60,000 nucleotides of DNA, from NCBI RefSeq assembly GCF_963678635.1, contig NC_087068.1, forward strand, positions 11,602,027 to 11,662,026, given 5' to 3'. This DNA is from Symsagittifera roscoffensis. Its lineage: Eukaryota > Xenacoelomorpha > Acoela > Convolutidae. Position numbers and translations under genes: made by a program. The notes under the pieces are model-generated. The model saw only the letters and a program-made list of their open reading frames with translations. It did not search any database and was not told the DNA's origin. Below are positions 35,140 to 46,512 of this stretch, in pieces (positions within the stretch are counted from its first letter, which is position 1; the number at the start of each line of letters is the position of its first letter).

Positions 35140-37463
35140 AAATCTACGAAATAAAGCATGATTGGTGATAAAGATTCGGAAATTGAGTTTCGTGAACTTT
35201 TTTCTTTTGTTTTATTTTACGTTTTATGTTGCCACTACTCTTATTCCACTGGAGTGTTTTGTATGTTTATGAAACTCATATTCCAAAAAACAAATGGCTC
35301 TCCTAGTAACCAAAAAACAATCTCTGTTATGGCTAATAAATGACAAATTATAAGTTCAATGATTTTCTTTTCAGATTTTTCTTTTTCAAGTACAAACTTG
35401 ACAGATGCAAGATGTTAAGTTTGTATTCCATCGTTTCGTTGTCAAAAACTTTTTGCCGCCTGGTTCGCACGAAATTTTAGCTTCTGCATGTTCTTCTAAT
35501 TCGCTGGCATATCTGGTTAGGTAACTGCAAGAAAACTGACCAGCACAATGCAAAATTATCACAATGGATTCCCAAATTTGAAATAACTGAACACTTGTAG
35601 AAAGCAAATGCTCACCCTTAGTAGATGCGTACATTCATTTTCCACAAATGAATGGTTCTTTCACATTGTAGCCTTCAGTAGATCTATGAGCGAAACCTAA
35701 TTCACAAAAATAAATAATGGTTTAAACCGGGTACTGTTGTTTTATGTTTAACTTCCCGTGGTGGTGTGATGGTAGCTGAGGTGGTGTGCGGCAAATTTTT
35801 TTCCATCAAGATCCTTACGTTTCAAACAACTGTAGTGACTTTCCTCGCATGAATGTGTATGAATTCTCACACAGTTATCATACATACTCATCATCTCATC
35901 ATAGGTGTTGTTATCCGACTGGAAAAAATCCGAGAATTTTTGAAAAACATGTTTTTCCGAGCTCTGAATATATGATTGTGAGGCAAATTCCCTGCTGTCG
36001 TTTGAACCTTCGCGCGACCCCATATTTTTTTAACCTTTCCCATTATGCCCTCAGAAAAAGACATAAGGAGGTTAAAAAAAATGGCGAACAGATCGACTCC
36101 AACATCAGACGAGAGTTACCAGATGAGCAATTTTTGATGAGCAGTTTTTGCAGTTTTTGTATAAAGAGTCCAATGCGTTAAGTAGAGGTCCAACTCCTGG
36201 GTGTTTTCGCTGATTGCAAGTAATTGTTTGAAAAAACGCAACCATTTGTGTTCTAAAAGCTGCCGCCAATTGACGAACTTTACACTCAGTATCTGTTAAA
36301 ATGAAGTTTAGTTGCTGCGAGAAAAGTCCAATATAACGACCATAAAAATTCAATGTTTGAATAACTCTCCGAAAATATTCTTTTGTATGCTTCCCTCTTA
36401 ACCTCAAATTTACCAGACAACCCGTTGCAAATTGAACGTATCTATGATTTGAGGAAGTTAACATCGAAACGTCCGTAACTCGTGTTCGGAAATGTTCAAA
36501 GAGACTCACAAAACCAAGTTTTCTGCACTTTTAACCTAATGCATACAAAAAAGGGTAAAGCACCAGATGTTGATGTATCTGCCAAGTGTTTATTAAAAAT
36601 TGACAGAAATAAAAGACCTTCAAGTTGCAAGAGCGACACTGATCCTGTTTTATTTGAAATTACGAAATTTTGAATAAAAGGCTTCTATTTAAGGTTACCA
36701 CTCAATGGTGATTTTGGACGGCATAAAATGGCAAGAAAAACATTGAACGAAATTTTTATTGGTAAGCTTTGACAATCTGAGTTACTTGGATTATCAATTT
36801 CTATAAAAGAGGCACTGATGTCAGCATCGTAATTATTTGGGTAGTTGATAATCATGCATGTTGATCAGAAAAATAGTAATGGTCTGCATCAAAATTGTCC
36901 TCAGTGTTGGTTTTTATTAAGGAAGTCTCTATCAGTTGACCATCTGCAGCATGCACGAGTTCATTTTCACTATGGTCTAGCACTGAACTATAATTCTGCA
37001 TTTTCACAATAAGAATTTCATTTTCACATACAGCTTCACAGTGATGTGCACACAATGACTGCAAACACTCATTAAATGACCTTTTCCATTTGGACTTAAG
37101 GCTGCAATTCTCATACTTGCACTTAGCGGCTGTATCTCTGTGATAAACTGACAAAAAACACTATGAACAGGATGCTTTTTTGGAATTATTACATCAATTA
37201 AGTTTGAATTATTGATCGTCTCGTCTTTTTTTGTGAAGAGAATATTTCTCAAACGTTCTTCTAAAGATTCCAATTGAAGTTCAGGTTTCAGCTTTATCTT
37301 CTTGGTTGTAGTTGTTGTGTTGATTGTGATTGTTTTTTCAACAGAGATGTGATCAAACAAAAACAAGTTATCATGTTGATTTGATGGTCTCGATTCACAT
37401 AAGCGAATCTTGTAACTAATTTTGAGAATATCGGGTATCTCTTTTTTGGTTGGTCTGCTTGAA
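35140..37463 (-). pseudogene. Upstream coding blocks of helicase unit 2 (most complete set)
   Basis: Read down the minus strand from ~37463, open blocks follow one another. First is an acidic/basic block with ESLEERLRNILFTKKDETIN (37460-37150), then a Cys-rich block KCKYENCSLKSKWKRSFNEC (37154-36852). Next come FEHFRTRVTDVSMLTSSNHR and FILTDTECKVRQLAAAFRTQ (36509-36105), FQKFSDFFQSDNNTYDEMMS (36023-35748), YLTRYASELEEHAEAKISCE (35634-35386) and a short block before the helicase. Corresponding blocks in units 4 and 5 keep the same readings. I recognise no family. Together they would form a long N-terminal region or separate upstream genes of the helicase-bearing element. Confidence 0.45.
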
Positions 37464-38445
37464 ATTGTAGTCAAAGGCGAATAAAAAGTGCAGGCTTCAA
37501 AAAAAGTACAACCAGTAAAAACTGGCAAATGACAGCAGTCGCCATTTGCAATAATCATTGCTCCACCAAATGAATTCTCGTTGTCCTTGACCTTATTCGA
37601 AGGTATTATACTTATTTCTTCCAGAAAGAAAACTTGGATTAAGTGAATGAGGGTTCGTCTGTTGTGATCGTAATTTAGTTTGGTCAATGCTTCAATCGCC
37701 AGCGATTCGGCATCCGTCTTTCTTAGTGGTATTCGAAGAACCTATGTTTTTGTTCCCCCCTTTGTTGTTTGGATCTCCTGGATGCTAATCCAGATAAGAA
37801 GAATATCAAAGAGTTACACAACGCATGAGCCAGAATAACTCCAGTTAGATGTTTTTTTTTGCTGTTCGTGAGTTCCCTGGAAGAAATAAGATGTTTGGTT
37901 AACAGAAGTAAACGCTTTAAAGTTTACTTTTCTGTTTTTTTTTCTTCAAAAACTGCCCAGTTCCTTTGGCTTACTTTCAGTCATTTTGACTTTAACTATT
38001 CAGCTTGGATTGCTTGATAATTTGGTTGTTGACAAATTTACTTGAGTTTAAAAAGATGAAATTATTAATCATGTGACTGATTTTAAGGTTCTTTGATGCC
38101 TGGACAGTTAATTGTTGTTTTTGTGAGGAAAAGTTATCAAAGGATACAAGTTAATAACTCACCAAGGACAACTTGTTGGTTTACTGTCAAAGTTGCGGCA
38201 CCAATTTGTTTATTCATTGCAGAAGTGATCTTTTTCAAAACTATCTTTTGCTCATCAATTGATTCAACTGTTTGTTCATTTGCCCTAGTGAAATTTGACT
38301 CCCAGTTAGTATCCAATTCTGATATGCTCCCCGCTAAGTTTGACGTACCCATTTCACTGACCCCTAGAAACATTTCATGCTGAGTGTTCTTTACAAACGT
38401 CTCAACGGTTGCCATTGCTTTTGAATGCATATCTGATATGAGCAC
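37463..38445 (-). pseudogene. PIF1-family helicase pseudogene, unit 3 (3'-truncated)
   Basis: 38445-38137 carries the N-terminal region ending TLTVNQQVVLGELLTCIL. Further down, LNYDHNRRTLIHLIQVFFLE (motif II region) and FGGAMIIANGDCCHLPVFTG (37687 to ~37490) are visible. The helicase then stops abruptly after FFEACTFYSPLTTI and runs straight into the first upstream block of unit 2, so the C-terminal half (FVRMVDP... onward) is missing. The continuous 227-codon frame at 37687-37004 is therefore a fusion across two units. Confidence 0.6.
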
Positions 38446-38879
38446 TATAGGAGTAGGAAAACTTATCCAAAGAAGCTACTTGCAACATCTCGCTAAACAC
38501 TAACCGCAGATAGTTCAACATATATAGTTTTAACAAATTATTTACGTCCAGCAATTGTGCATAGCGGAAGGAATCAAGCTAATTTGATGAGTGAAACAAG
38601 TCTAGTTCAGTATGAAGTTTTCAGTATTATAAACGAAGAAGGAAACCTATTAAAAAATTGTTCGCATTTCCTGGACTTGAAAATTTAAAATATTTAAAAT
38701 TTTCTGGCAATAGACTTGTATCGACATCATAAGAAAGCAAATTTGATTCAATTGTCGATCAAATAGAGTTTTTCCTATAAACAAGAAATCCAAGGAACAT
38801 CATCATTCCTTTCAATATTATCAATTAGCTGCGATGGCAAATAATGAACAAAAAAATCTCATATAAACAGTTCTGTTTG

Positions 38880-40236
38880 ATATAACAATTAGTTCTCATA
38901 GTCTTAAGCTAAACGCAGATATGGACTCATTTAATTCGGAAGGCTTACAAGGATCCATCTGAAGTACCTGTTGTTTGTGTGTAAATCTACAAAATAAAGG
39001 ATGTTTGGTGACAAAGATTCGGAAATTGAGTTTCGTGAACTTTTTACTTTTGTTTTGTTTTACCTTTGATGTTGCCACTACTCTTATTCCATTGGAGTGT
39101 TTTGTATGTTTATGAAACTCAGATTCCAAAAAAATATATGGCTCTCCTAGTAGCCAAAAAATAATTTCTGTTATGGCTAATAAATAACAACTTATAAGTT
39201 CAATGTTTTTCTTTTTAGATTTTTCTTTTTCAAGTACAAACTTGACAGATGCAAGATGTTAAGTTTGTATTCTATCGTTCCGTAGTCAAAAACTTTTTGC
39301 CGCCTGGTTCGCTCGATTTTTTAGCTTCCGCATGTTCTAATTTGCTGGCATATCTGATTAAGTAACTGCAAGAAAACTGACCAGTACAATGCAAAAGTGT
39401 CACACTGGATTCAAAAATTTGAAATAACTGAACACTTGTAGAAAGCAAATGCGCACCCTTAGTAGATGCGTACATTCATTTTCCAGAAATGTAGAAAGCA
39501 AATGCTCACCCTTAGTAGATGCGTACATTCATTTTCCATAAATGAATGGTTCTTTCAGTAGATTTATGAGCGAAACCTAATTCACAAAAATAAATAATGG
39601 TTTAAACCGGGTCTGTTGTTTTATGTTTAGCTTCCAGTGATGGTGTGATGGTAGCTGAAGTGGTGTGCGGCAAATTTTTTTTCCATCAAGATCCTTACGT
39701 TTCAAGCAACTGTAGTGACTTTCCTCGCATGAATGTGTATGAATTCTCACACAGTTATCATACATACTCATCATCTCATCATAGGTGTTGTTATCCGACT
39801 GGAAAAAATCCGAGAATTTTTGAAAAATATGTTTTTCCGAGCACTGAATATACGATAGTGAGGCAAATTCCCTGCTCTCGTTTGAACCTTCGCGCGACCC
39901 CATATTTTTATAATCTTTCCCATTATGCCCTCAGAAAAAGACATAAGGAGGTTGAAAAAAATGGCGAACAGATCGACTCCAACATCAGACGAGAGTTACC
40001 AGATGAGCAGTTTTTGATGAGCAGTTTTTGTAGTTTTTGTATAAAGAGTCCAATGCGTTAAGTAGAGGTCCAACTCCTGGGAATTTTTGCTGATTGCAAG
40101 TAATTGTTGGAAAAAACGCAACCATTTGTGTTCTAAAAGCTGCCGCCAATTGACGAACTTTGCACTCAGTATCTGTTAAAATGAAGTTTAGTTGCTGCGA
40201 GAAAAGTCTAATATAACGAAGATAAAAATTCGGCAT
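38880..40236 (-). pseudogene. Upstream coding blocks of helicase unit 3 (5' part deleted)
   Basis: The HKHTKHSNGIRVVATSKVKQ block (39129-38896), the YASKLEHAEAK block (39475-39272), the FQKFSDFFQSDNNTYDEMMS block (39903-39577) and the start of the FILTDTECKVRQLAAAFRTQ block (40236-39985) are present. At ~40230 the latter joins directly to the helicase Walker A/IPLRKTD segment of unit 4, so the remaining upstream blocks are lost. A ~56 bp tandem duplication interrupts the second block (39420-39535). Confidence 0.5.
39420..39535. repeat. ~56-bp tandem duplication
   Basis: TGTAGAAAGCAAATGCGCAC...CATTCATTTTCC is followed immediately by a second copy with few changes. It is unique to unit 3; the other units have one copy. 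Confidence 0.85.
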
Positions 40237-41171
40237 CCGTCTTTCTCAGTGGTATTCGAAGAACCTATGTATATGTTCTCCCCTTAGTTGTTTGGGTCTC
40301 CTGGATGCTAATCCAGATAAGAAGCATATCAAAGAGTTACATAACGCATGAGCCATAAAAACTCCAGTTAGATGGGTTTTTCTGCTGTTCCCGAGTTTCC
40401 TGAAAGAAATAAGATTTTTGGTTAACAGAAGTAAACGCTTTAAACTTTACTTTTCCGTTTTTTTTCAAAAATTGCGCCAGTTCCTTTGGCTCACTTTCAG
40501 CAACTTTGATTTAAACAACTCAACTTGGATTGCTTGATAATGTGGTTGTTGACAAACTTACTTGTGGTAAGAAAGATAAATTATGATCAATCATGTGACT
40601 GAATATAAGGTTCTTTGATGCCTGGTCAGTTAACTTTTGTTTTTGTGAGGAAAAATTATCAAAGGATACAAGTTAATAAATCACTAAGGAAAACTTGTTG
40701 GTTTACTGTCAAAGTTGCGGCACCAAATTGTTTATTCATTGCAGAAGTGATCTTTTTCAAAATTATTTTTTGCTCATCAAATGATTCAACTGTTTGTTCA
40801 TTTGCCCTAGTGAAATTTGACTCCCAGTAAGTATCCAATTCTGATATGCTCCCCGCTAAGTTTGACGTACCCAATTCACTGACCCTTAGAAACATTTCAT
40901 GCTGAGTGGTCTTTACAAACGTCGCAACGGTTGCCATTGCTTTTGAATGCATATCTGATATGAGCACTATAGGAGTAGAAAACGTATCCAAAGAAGCTAC
41001 TTGCAAGATCTCGCTAAGCACTTTCCGTGCTTGAAAAAGTTTAGTACTAAACGGTAGTACACCTCCCGGTTGAAATCGAAGATAGTTCAACATATATAGC
41101 TTTACCAAAATATTTACGTCCAGCAATTGTGCATAGCAGAAGGAATCAAGCAAATTTGTTGAGTGAAACAA
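40230..41171 (-). pseudogene. PIF1-family helicase pseudogene, unit 4 (N-terminal part only)
   Basis: An open frame of 170 codons (41171-40659) contains ISDMHSKAMATVATFVKTTQ and ends TLTVNQQVFLSDLLTCIL. It is the longest version of this helicase N-terminal region. The Walker A and IPLRKTD segment follow at 40400-40230, after which the sequence switches to an upstream block of unit 3. Motif II and everything beyond are absent. Confidence 0.55.
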
Positions 41172-41589
41172 GTCTAATTCAGTATGAAGTTTTCAGTATT
41201 ATAAACAAAAAAGGAAACCTATTAAGAAATTGTTCGCATTTCTTGGACTTGAAAACTTAAAAAAAATTAAAAGTTTCTGGCAATAGTGTTGAGTTCAGAC
41301 TTGTATCGACATAATAAGAAAGCAAATTTGATTCAATTATCGATCAAATAGAGTTTTTCCTTTAAATGTCCAGATCTGAAAGAAAAGTATTCATCGCTTT
41401 AATGTAAGAGTGGAACTCAAAGACTGCCAGATTTCGTAAAAAAAATTGTCCTACCAAACAAGAAATCCAAGGAACATTATCATTTCTTTCAAAATTATCA
41501 ATAAGCTGCGATGACGAATAATTACATTTCCGATGAACAAAAAAATCTCACATAAACAGTTCTGTTTGATATAACAATTAGTTCTCATG

Positions 41590-43995
41590 GTCTTAGCTAA
41601 ACGCAGACATGGACTCATTTAATTCTGAAGGTATACAATGATCTACCTGAAGTACCTGTTGATTGTGTGTAAATCTACGAAATAAAGGATGATTGGTGAC
41701 AAAGGTTCGGAAATTGAATTTCGTGAACTTTTTACTTTTGTTTTGTTTTACGTTTGATGTTACCACTACTCTTATTCCACTGGAGTGTTTTGTATGTTTA
41801 TGAAACTCATATTTCAAAAAACATATGCTCTCCTAGTAGCCAAAAACTAAGCTCTGTTATGGCTTATAAATGACAAATTATTAGTTTTCTTTTTTTTCAG
41901 ATTTTTCTTTTCCAAGTACAAACTTGACAGATGCAAGATAATAAGTTTGTATTCTATCGTTTCGTAGTCAAAAACTTTTTGCCGCCTGGTCCGCACAAAA
42001 TTTTAGCTTCTGCATGTTCTTCTAATTTGCTGGCATATCTGGTTAGGTAACTGCAAGAAAACTGACCAGCACAATGCAAAATTGTCACAATGGATTCCCA
42101 AATTTGAAATAATTGAACACTTGTAGAAAGCAAATGCGCACCCTTAGTAGAGGCGTACACTCATTTTCCACGAAAGAATGGTTCTTTCACGCTGTAGCCT
42201 TCAATAGATCTGTGAGCGAAACCTAATTCACAAAGATAAAAATTGGCTTCCACGGGGTACTCTTAATTATATTTAGCTTCCAGTGGTGGTGTGATGGTGG
42301 CAGAGGTGGTGTGCGGCTTTTTTTTCCATCAAGATCTTTACGTTTCAAGCAACTGTATGGCTTTCCTCACATGAATTTGTATGAATTCTCACACAGTTAT
42401 CATACACACTCATCGTCTCATCATAGGTGTTGTTATCCGACTGGAAAAAATACGAGAATTTTTGAAAAATATGTTTTTCCCAGCACTGAATCAAAACTTC
42501 AGGGTCATATGACTCAGGTTCCAGCCATATCAATGTATGATAATAAGGCAAATTCCCTGCTGTTGTTTGAACGTTCGCGCGACCCCATATTTTATTAATC
42601 TTTTTCAGTATACCCTCAGAAAAAGACAACTCCAACAACGGACGAGAGTTACCAGATGAGCAGTTTTTGATGAGCAGTTTTTGCAGTTTTTGTATAAAGA
42701 TCCAATGCATTAATTAGAGGTCCAACTCCTGGGTGTTTTCGCTGATTGCAAGTAATTATTGGAAAAATGCAACCATTTGTGTTCTAAAAGCTGCCGCCAA
42801 TTTACGAACTTTACACTCAGTATCTGTTAAAATGAAGTTTAGTTGCTGCGAGAAAAGTCTAATATAACGACCATAAAAATTCAATGTTTGTATAACTCTC
42901 CGAAAAAATTCTTTTGCATGCTTCCCTCTCAACCTTATATTTACCAGACAACCCGTTGCAAATTGAATGTATCTATGATCTGAGGAAGTTAACAACGAAA
43001 CGTCCGTAACTCGTGTTCGGAAATGTTCTAACAGACTCACAAAACCAAGTTTTCTGCAATTTTTGTCTGTTGCGTACAAAAAGAAGATAAAGCACCAGGT
43101 GTTGATGTATCTGCCATTTGTTTAATAAAAATTGACAAAAACAAAAAACCTTCAAGTTGCAAGAGCGACACTGATCCTTTTTTATTTAAAATTACGAAAT
43201 TTTGAATAAAGCGCTTGTATTTAAGGTTACCACTCAATGGTGATTTCGGCCGGCATAAAATGGCAAGAAAAACATTGAACGACAGTTTTATTGGTAAACT
43301 TTGACAATCTGATTTACTTGGATTATCAATTTCTATAAAAGAGGCACTGATGTCATTATCGTAATTATTTGGGTAGTTGATAATCATGCATGTTGAGCAT
43401 AAAAATTGTAATGGTCTGCATCAAAATTGTCCTCAATGTTTGTTTTCATCAAGTAAATCTCTATCCGTTGACCATCTGCAGCATGCACGAGTTCATTTTC
43501 ACTATGGCCTAGCACTAAACTATAATTCTGCATTTTCACAAAAAGAATTTCATTTTCACATACAGCTTCACAGTGATATGCACATAATGACTGGAAACAC
43601 TCAATAAACGGACTTTTCTAATTGGACTTAAGGCTGCAATTCTCATACTTGCACTTAGCAACTGTATCTCTGTGATCAACTGACAAAAAACATAATAAAG
43701 AGGATGCTTTATCGGAATTATAACATCAATTAAATTTGAATTATTGATCGTTTCGTCTTTTTTTGTGAAGAGAATATTTCTCAAACGTTCTTCTAAAGAT
43801 TCAAATTGAAGTTCAAGTTTCAGATTTATCTTCTTAGGTGTAGTTGTTGTGTTGATTGTGATTGTTTTTTCAACAGGAATGTGATCAAAGAAATACAGGT
43901 TATCATGTTGATTTGATGGTATCAATTCACATAAGCGAATCTTGTAACTAATTTTGAGAACATCGGGTATCTCTTTTTTGGTTGGTCTGCTTGAA
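41590..43995 (-). pseudogene. Upstream coding blocks of helicase unit 4
   Basis: The same blocks as in unit 2 recur: ESLEERLRNILFTKKDETIN (~43810-43700), NNYDNDISASFIEIDNPSKS and CRPKSPLSGNLKYKRFIQNF (43387-43037), LEHFRTRVTDVSLLTSSDHR and FILTDTECKVRKLAAAFRTQ (43079-42756), FFQSDNNTYDETMSVYDNCV (~42480-42345), YLTRYASKLEEHAEAKILCG (42160-41954) and HKHTKHSSGIRVVVTSNVKQ (41817-41593). Frames change between blocks. Similar amino-acid readings between units suggest descent from a real coding region. Confidence 0.5.
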
Positions 43996-45158
43996 ATTGT
44001 AGTCAAAGGCGAATAAGAAGTGCAAGCTTCAAAAAAAGTACAACCGGTAAAAACTGACAAATTACAGCAGTCGCCATTTGCAGTTATCATTGCTCCACCA
44101 AATGAATTCTCGTTGTCCTTGAGCTTTTTCAAAACTACGTCTATAGCTGCAAGCAATTCCGCATGTAATAGACTTATTTCTTCCAGAAAGACAACTTGGA
44201 TGAAGTGAGTGAGGGTTCGTCTGTTGTGATCGTAATTTAGTTTGGTCAATGCTTCATTCGCCAGCGATTCGGCATCCGTCTTTCTAAGTGGTATTCGAAG
44301 AACCTATGTATATGTTCCCCCCTTAGTTGTTTGGATCTCCTGGATACTAATCCAGATAAGAAGCATATCAAAGAATTACACAACGCCTGAGCCAGAAAAA
44401 CTCCAGTTAGATGGGTTTTTCTGCTGTTTCCGAGTTTCCTGAAAGAAATAAGATGTTTGGTTAACAGAAGTGAACGCTTTAAAGTTTACTTTTCCTTTTT
44501 TTTTTCAAAAATTGCGCCAGTTCCTTTGGCTCACTTTCAGTCACTTTGATTTAAACAACTCAACTTCGATTGCTTGATAATGTGGTTATTGACAAACTTA
44601 CTTGTGGTAAGAAAGATAAATTATGATCAATCATGTGACTGAATATAAGGTTCTTTGATGCCTGGTCAGTTAATTTTTGTTTTTGCGAGGAAAAATTATC
44701 AAACGATACAAGTTAATAACTCACCAAAGAAGACTTGTTGGTTTACTGTCAAAGTTGAGGCACCAAATTGTATATTCATCGCAGAAGTGATCTTTTTCAA
44801 AACTATCTTTTGCTCATCAATTGACTCAACTGTTTGTTCTTTTGCCCTAGTGAAAATTGACTCCCAAGTATCCAATTCTTATATGCTCCCCGCTAAGTTT
44901 GACGTACCCAATTCACTGACCCTTAGAAACATTTCGTGCTGAGTGGTCTTTACAAACGTCTCAACGGTTGCCATTGCTTTTGAATGCATATCTGATATGA
45001 GCACTATAGGAGTAGGAAAACTTATCCAAAGAAGCTACTTGCAACATCTCGCTAAACACTAACCGCAGATAGTTCAACATATATAGTTTTACCAAAATAT
45101 TTACGTCCAGCAATTGTGCATAGCAGAAGGAATCAAGCAAGTTTGATGAGTGAAACAA
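43995..45158 (-). pseudogene. PIF1-family helicase pseudogene, unit 5 (3'-truncated)
   Basis: The motif II region is the clearest in the window: HFIQVVFLEEISLLHAELLA, followed by FGGAMITANGDCCNLSVFTG, within an open frame of 237 codons (44249-43536). Past ~43995 that frame belongs to the upstream block of unit 4. Canonical PIF1 motif II is IIDEIS; here the Asp is Glu. The N-terminal region lies at ~45158-44700 and Walker A near 44435-44400, both with frame breaks. The truncation point matches that of unit 3. Confidence 0.65.
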
Positions 45159-46482
45159 GTCTAGTTCAGTATGAAATTTTCAGTACTATAAACGAAGAAG
45201 GAAACCTATTAAAAAATTGTTTGCATTTCTTGGACTTGAAAATTTCAAAAAATTTAAAAAATTCTGGCAAATGTGTTAAGTTCAGACTTGTATCGACATC
45301 ATAAGAAAGCAAATTTGATTCAATTGTCGATCGAATAGAGTTTTTCCTTTAAATGTCCAGATCTGAAAGAAAATTAATCATCGATTTAATGTAAGAGTGG
45401 ATCTCAGAGACTGCCAGATTTCGTAAAAATAATTGTCCTCCCAAACAAGAAGTCCAAGGAACATTATCATTTCAAAAATTCTCATATAAATCTCATATAT
45501 TATCAAAAAATCTCATATAAACAGTTCTGTTTGATATAACAATTAGTCCTCATGGTCTTACGCTAAACGCAGACATGGACTCATTTGATTCTGAAGGCTT
45601 ACAATGATCCATCTGAAGTACCTGTTGATTGTGTGTAAATCTACGAAATAAAGGATGATTAGTGATAAAGATTCGGAAATTGAGTTTCGTGAACTTTTTT
45701 CTTTTGTTTTGTTTTACGTTTTATGTTGCCACTACTCTTATTCCACTGGAGTGTTTTGTATGTTTATGAAACTCATATTCCAAAAAACAAATGGCTCTCC
45801 TAGTAGCCAAAAAATAATCTCTGTTATGGCTAATAAATGACAAATTATAAGTTCAATATTTTTCTTTTTAGATTTTTCTTTTTCAAGTACAAACTTGACA
45901 GATGCAAGATGTTAAGTTTGTATTCCATCGTTTCGTTGTCAAAAACTTTTTGCCGCCTGGTTCGCACAAAATTTCAGCTTCTGCTTGTTCTTCTAATTTG
46001 CTGGCATATCTGGTTAGGTAACTGCAAGAAAACTGACCAGCACAATGCAAAATTGTCACAATGGATTCCCAAATTTGAAATAACTGAACACTTGTAGAAA
46101 GCAAATGCGCACCCTTAGTAGATGCGTAAACTCATTTTCCACAAATGAATGGTTCTTTCACGCTGTAGCCTTCAGTAGATCTATGAGCGAAACCTAATTC
46201 ACAAAGATAAATAATGGCTTCCACTGGGTACTCTTGTTTTATGTTTAGGTTCCAGTGGTGGTGTGATGGTGGTTGAGGTGGTGTGCGGCATTTTTTTTTC
46301 CATCAAGCTTTTTACGTTTCAAGCAACTGTAGTGACTTTCCTCACATGAATGTGTATGAATTCTCACACATTTATCATACATACTCATCATCTCATCATA
46401 GGTGTTGTTATCCGACTGGAAAAAATCCGAGAATTTTTGAAAAAATATGTTTTCCCCAGCACTGAATCAAAACTTCAGAGTC

Positions 46483-46512
46483 ATATGACTCAGGTTCTAG
46501 CCTGAGTCATAT
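46483..46512. other. Perfect 12-bp inverted repeat with 6-nt loop
   Basis: ATATGACTCAGG, then TTCTAG, then CCTGAGTCATAT: a perfect hairpin-forming palindrome inside an upstream block of unit 5. The equivalent place in unit 4 (~42508-42545) has only its left half, and units 2 and 3 lack the insert. Confidence 0.85.

Larger units (their letters stand above)
28720..35748. repeat. Large tandem duplication, copy 2 (~7.03 kb)
   Basis: Head-to-tail second copy of 21657-28719. Its left end starts inside the Helitron2-like element (GAAAAGTATTGTTG) directly after TTATGTTGTTTTAC of copy 1. Its right end runs on without interruption into unit 2, so copy 2 retains the original right-hand context and copy 1 the original left-hand context. 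Confidence 0.9.

Noticed and set aside
35748-40061. Plus-strand frames of 131 and 138 codons (35786-36181, 39645-40061) conserved between units
   Set aside because: Conservation is explained by the duplicated units; the minus-strand readings continue consistently through neighbouring blocks towards the helicase, the plus-strand ones do not. I cannot fully exclude the plus strand.
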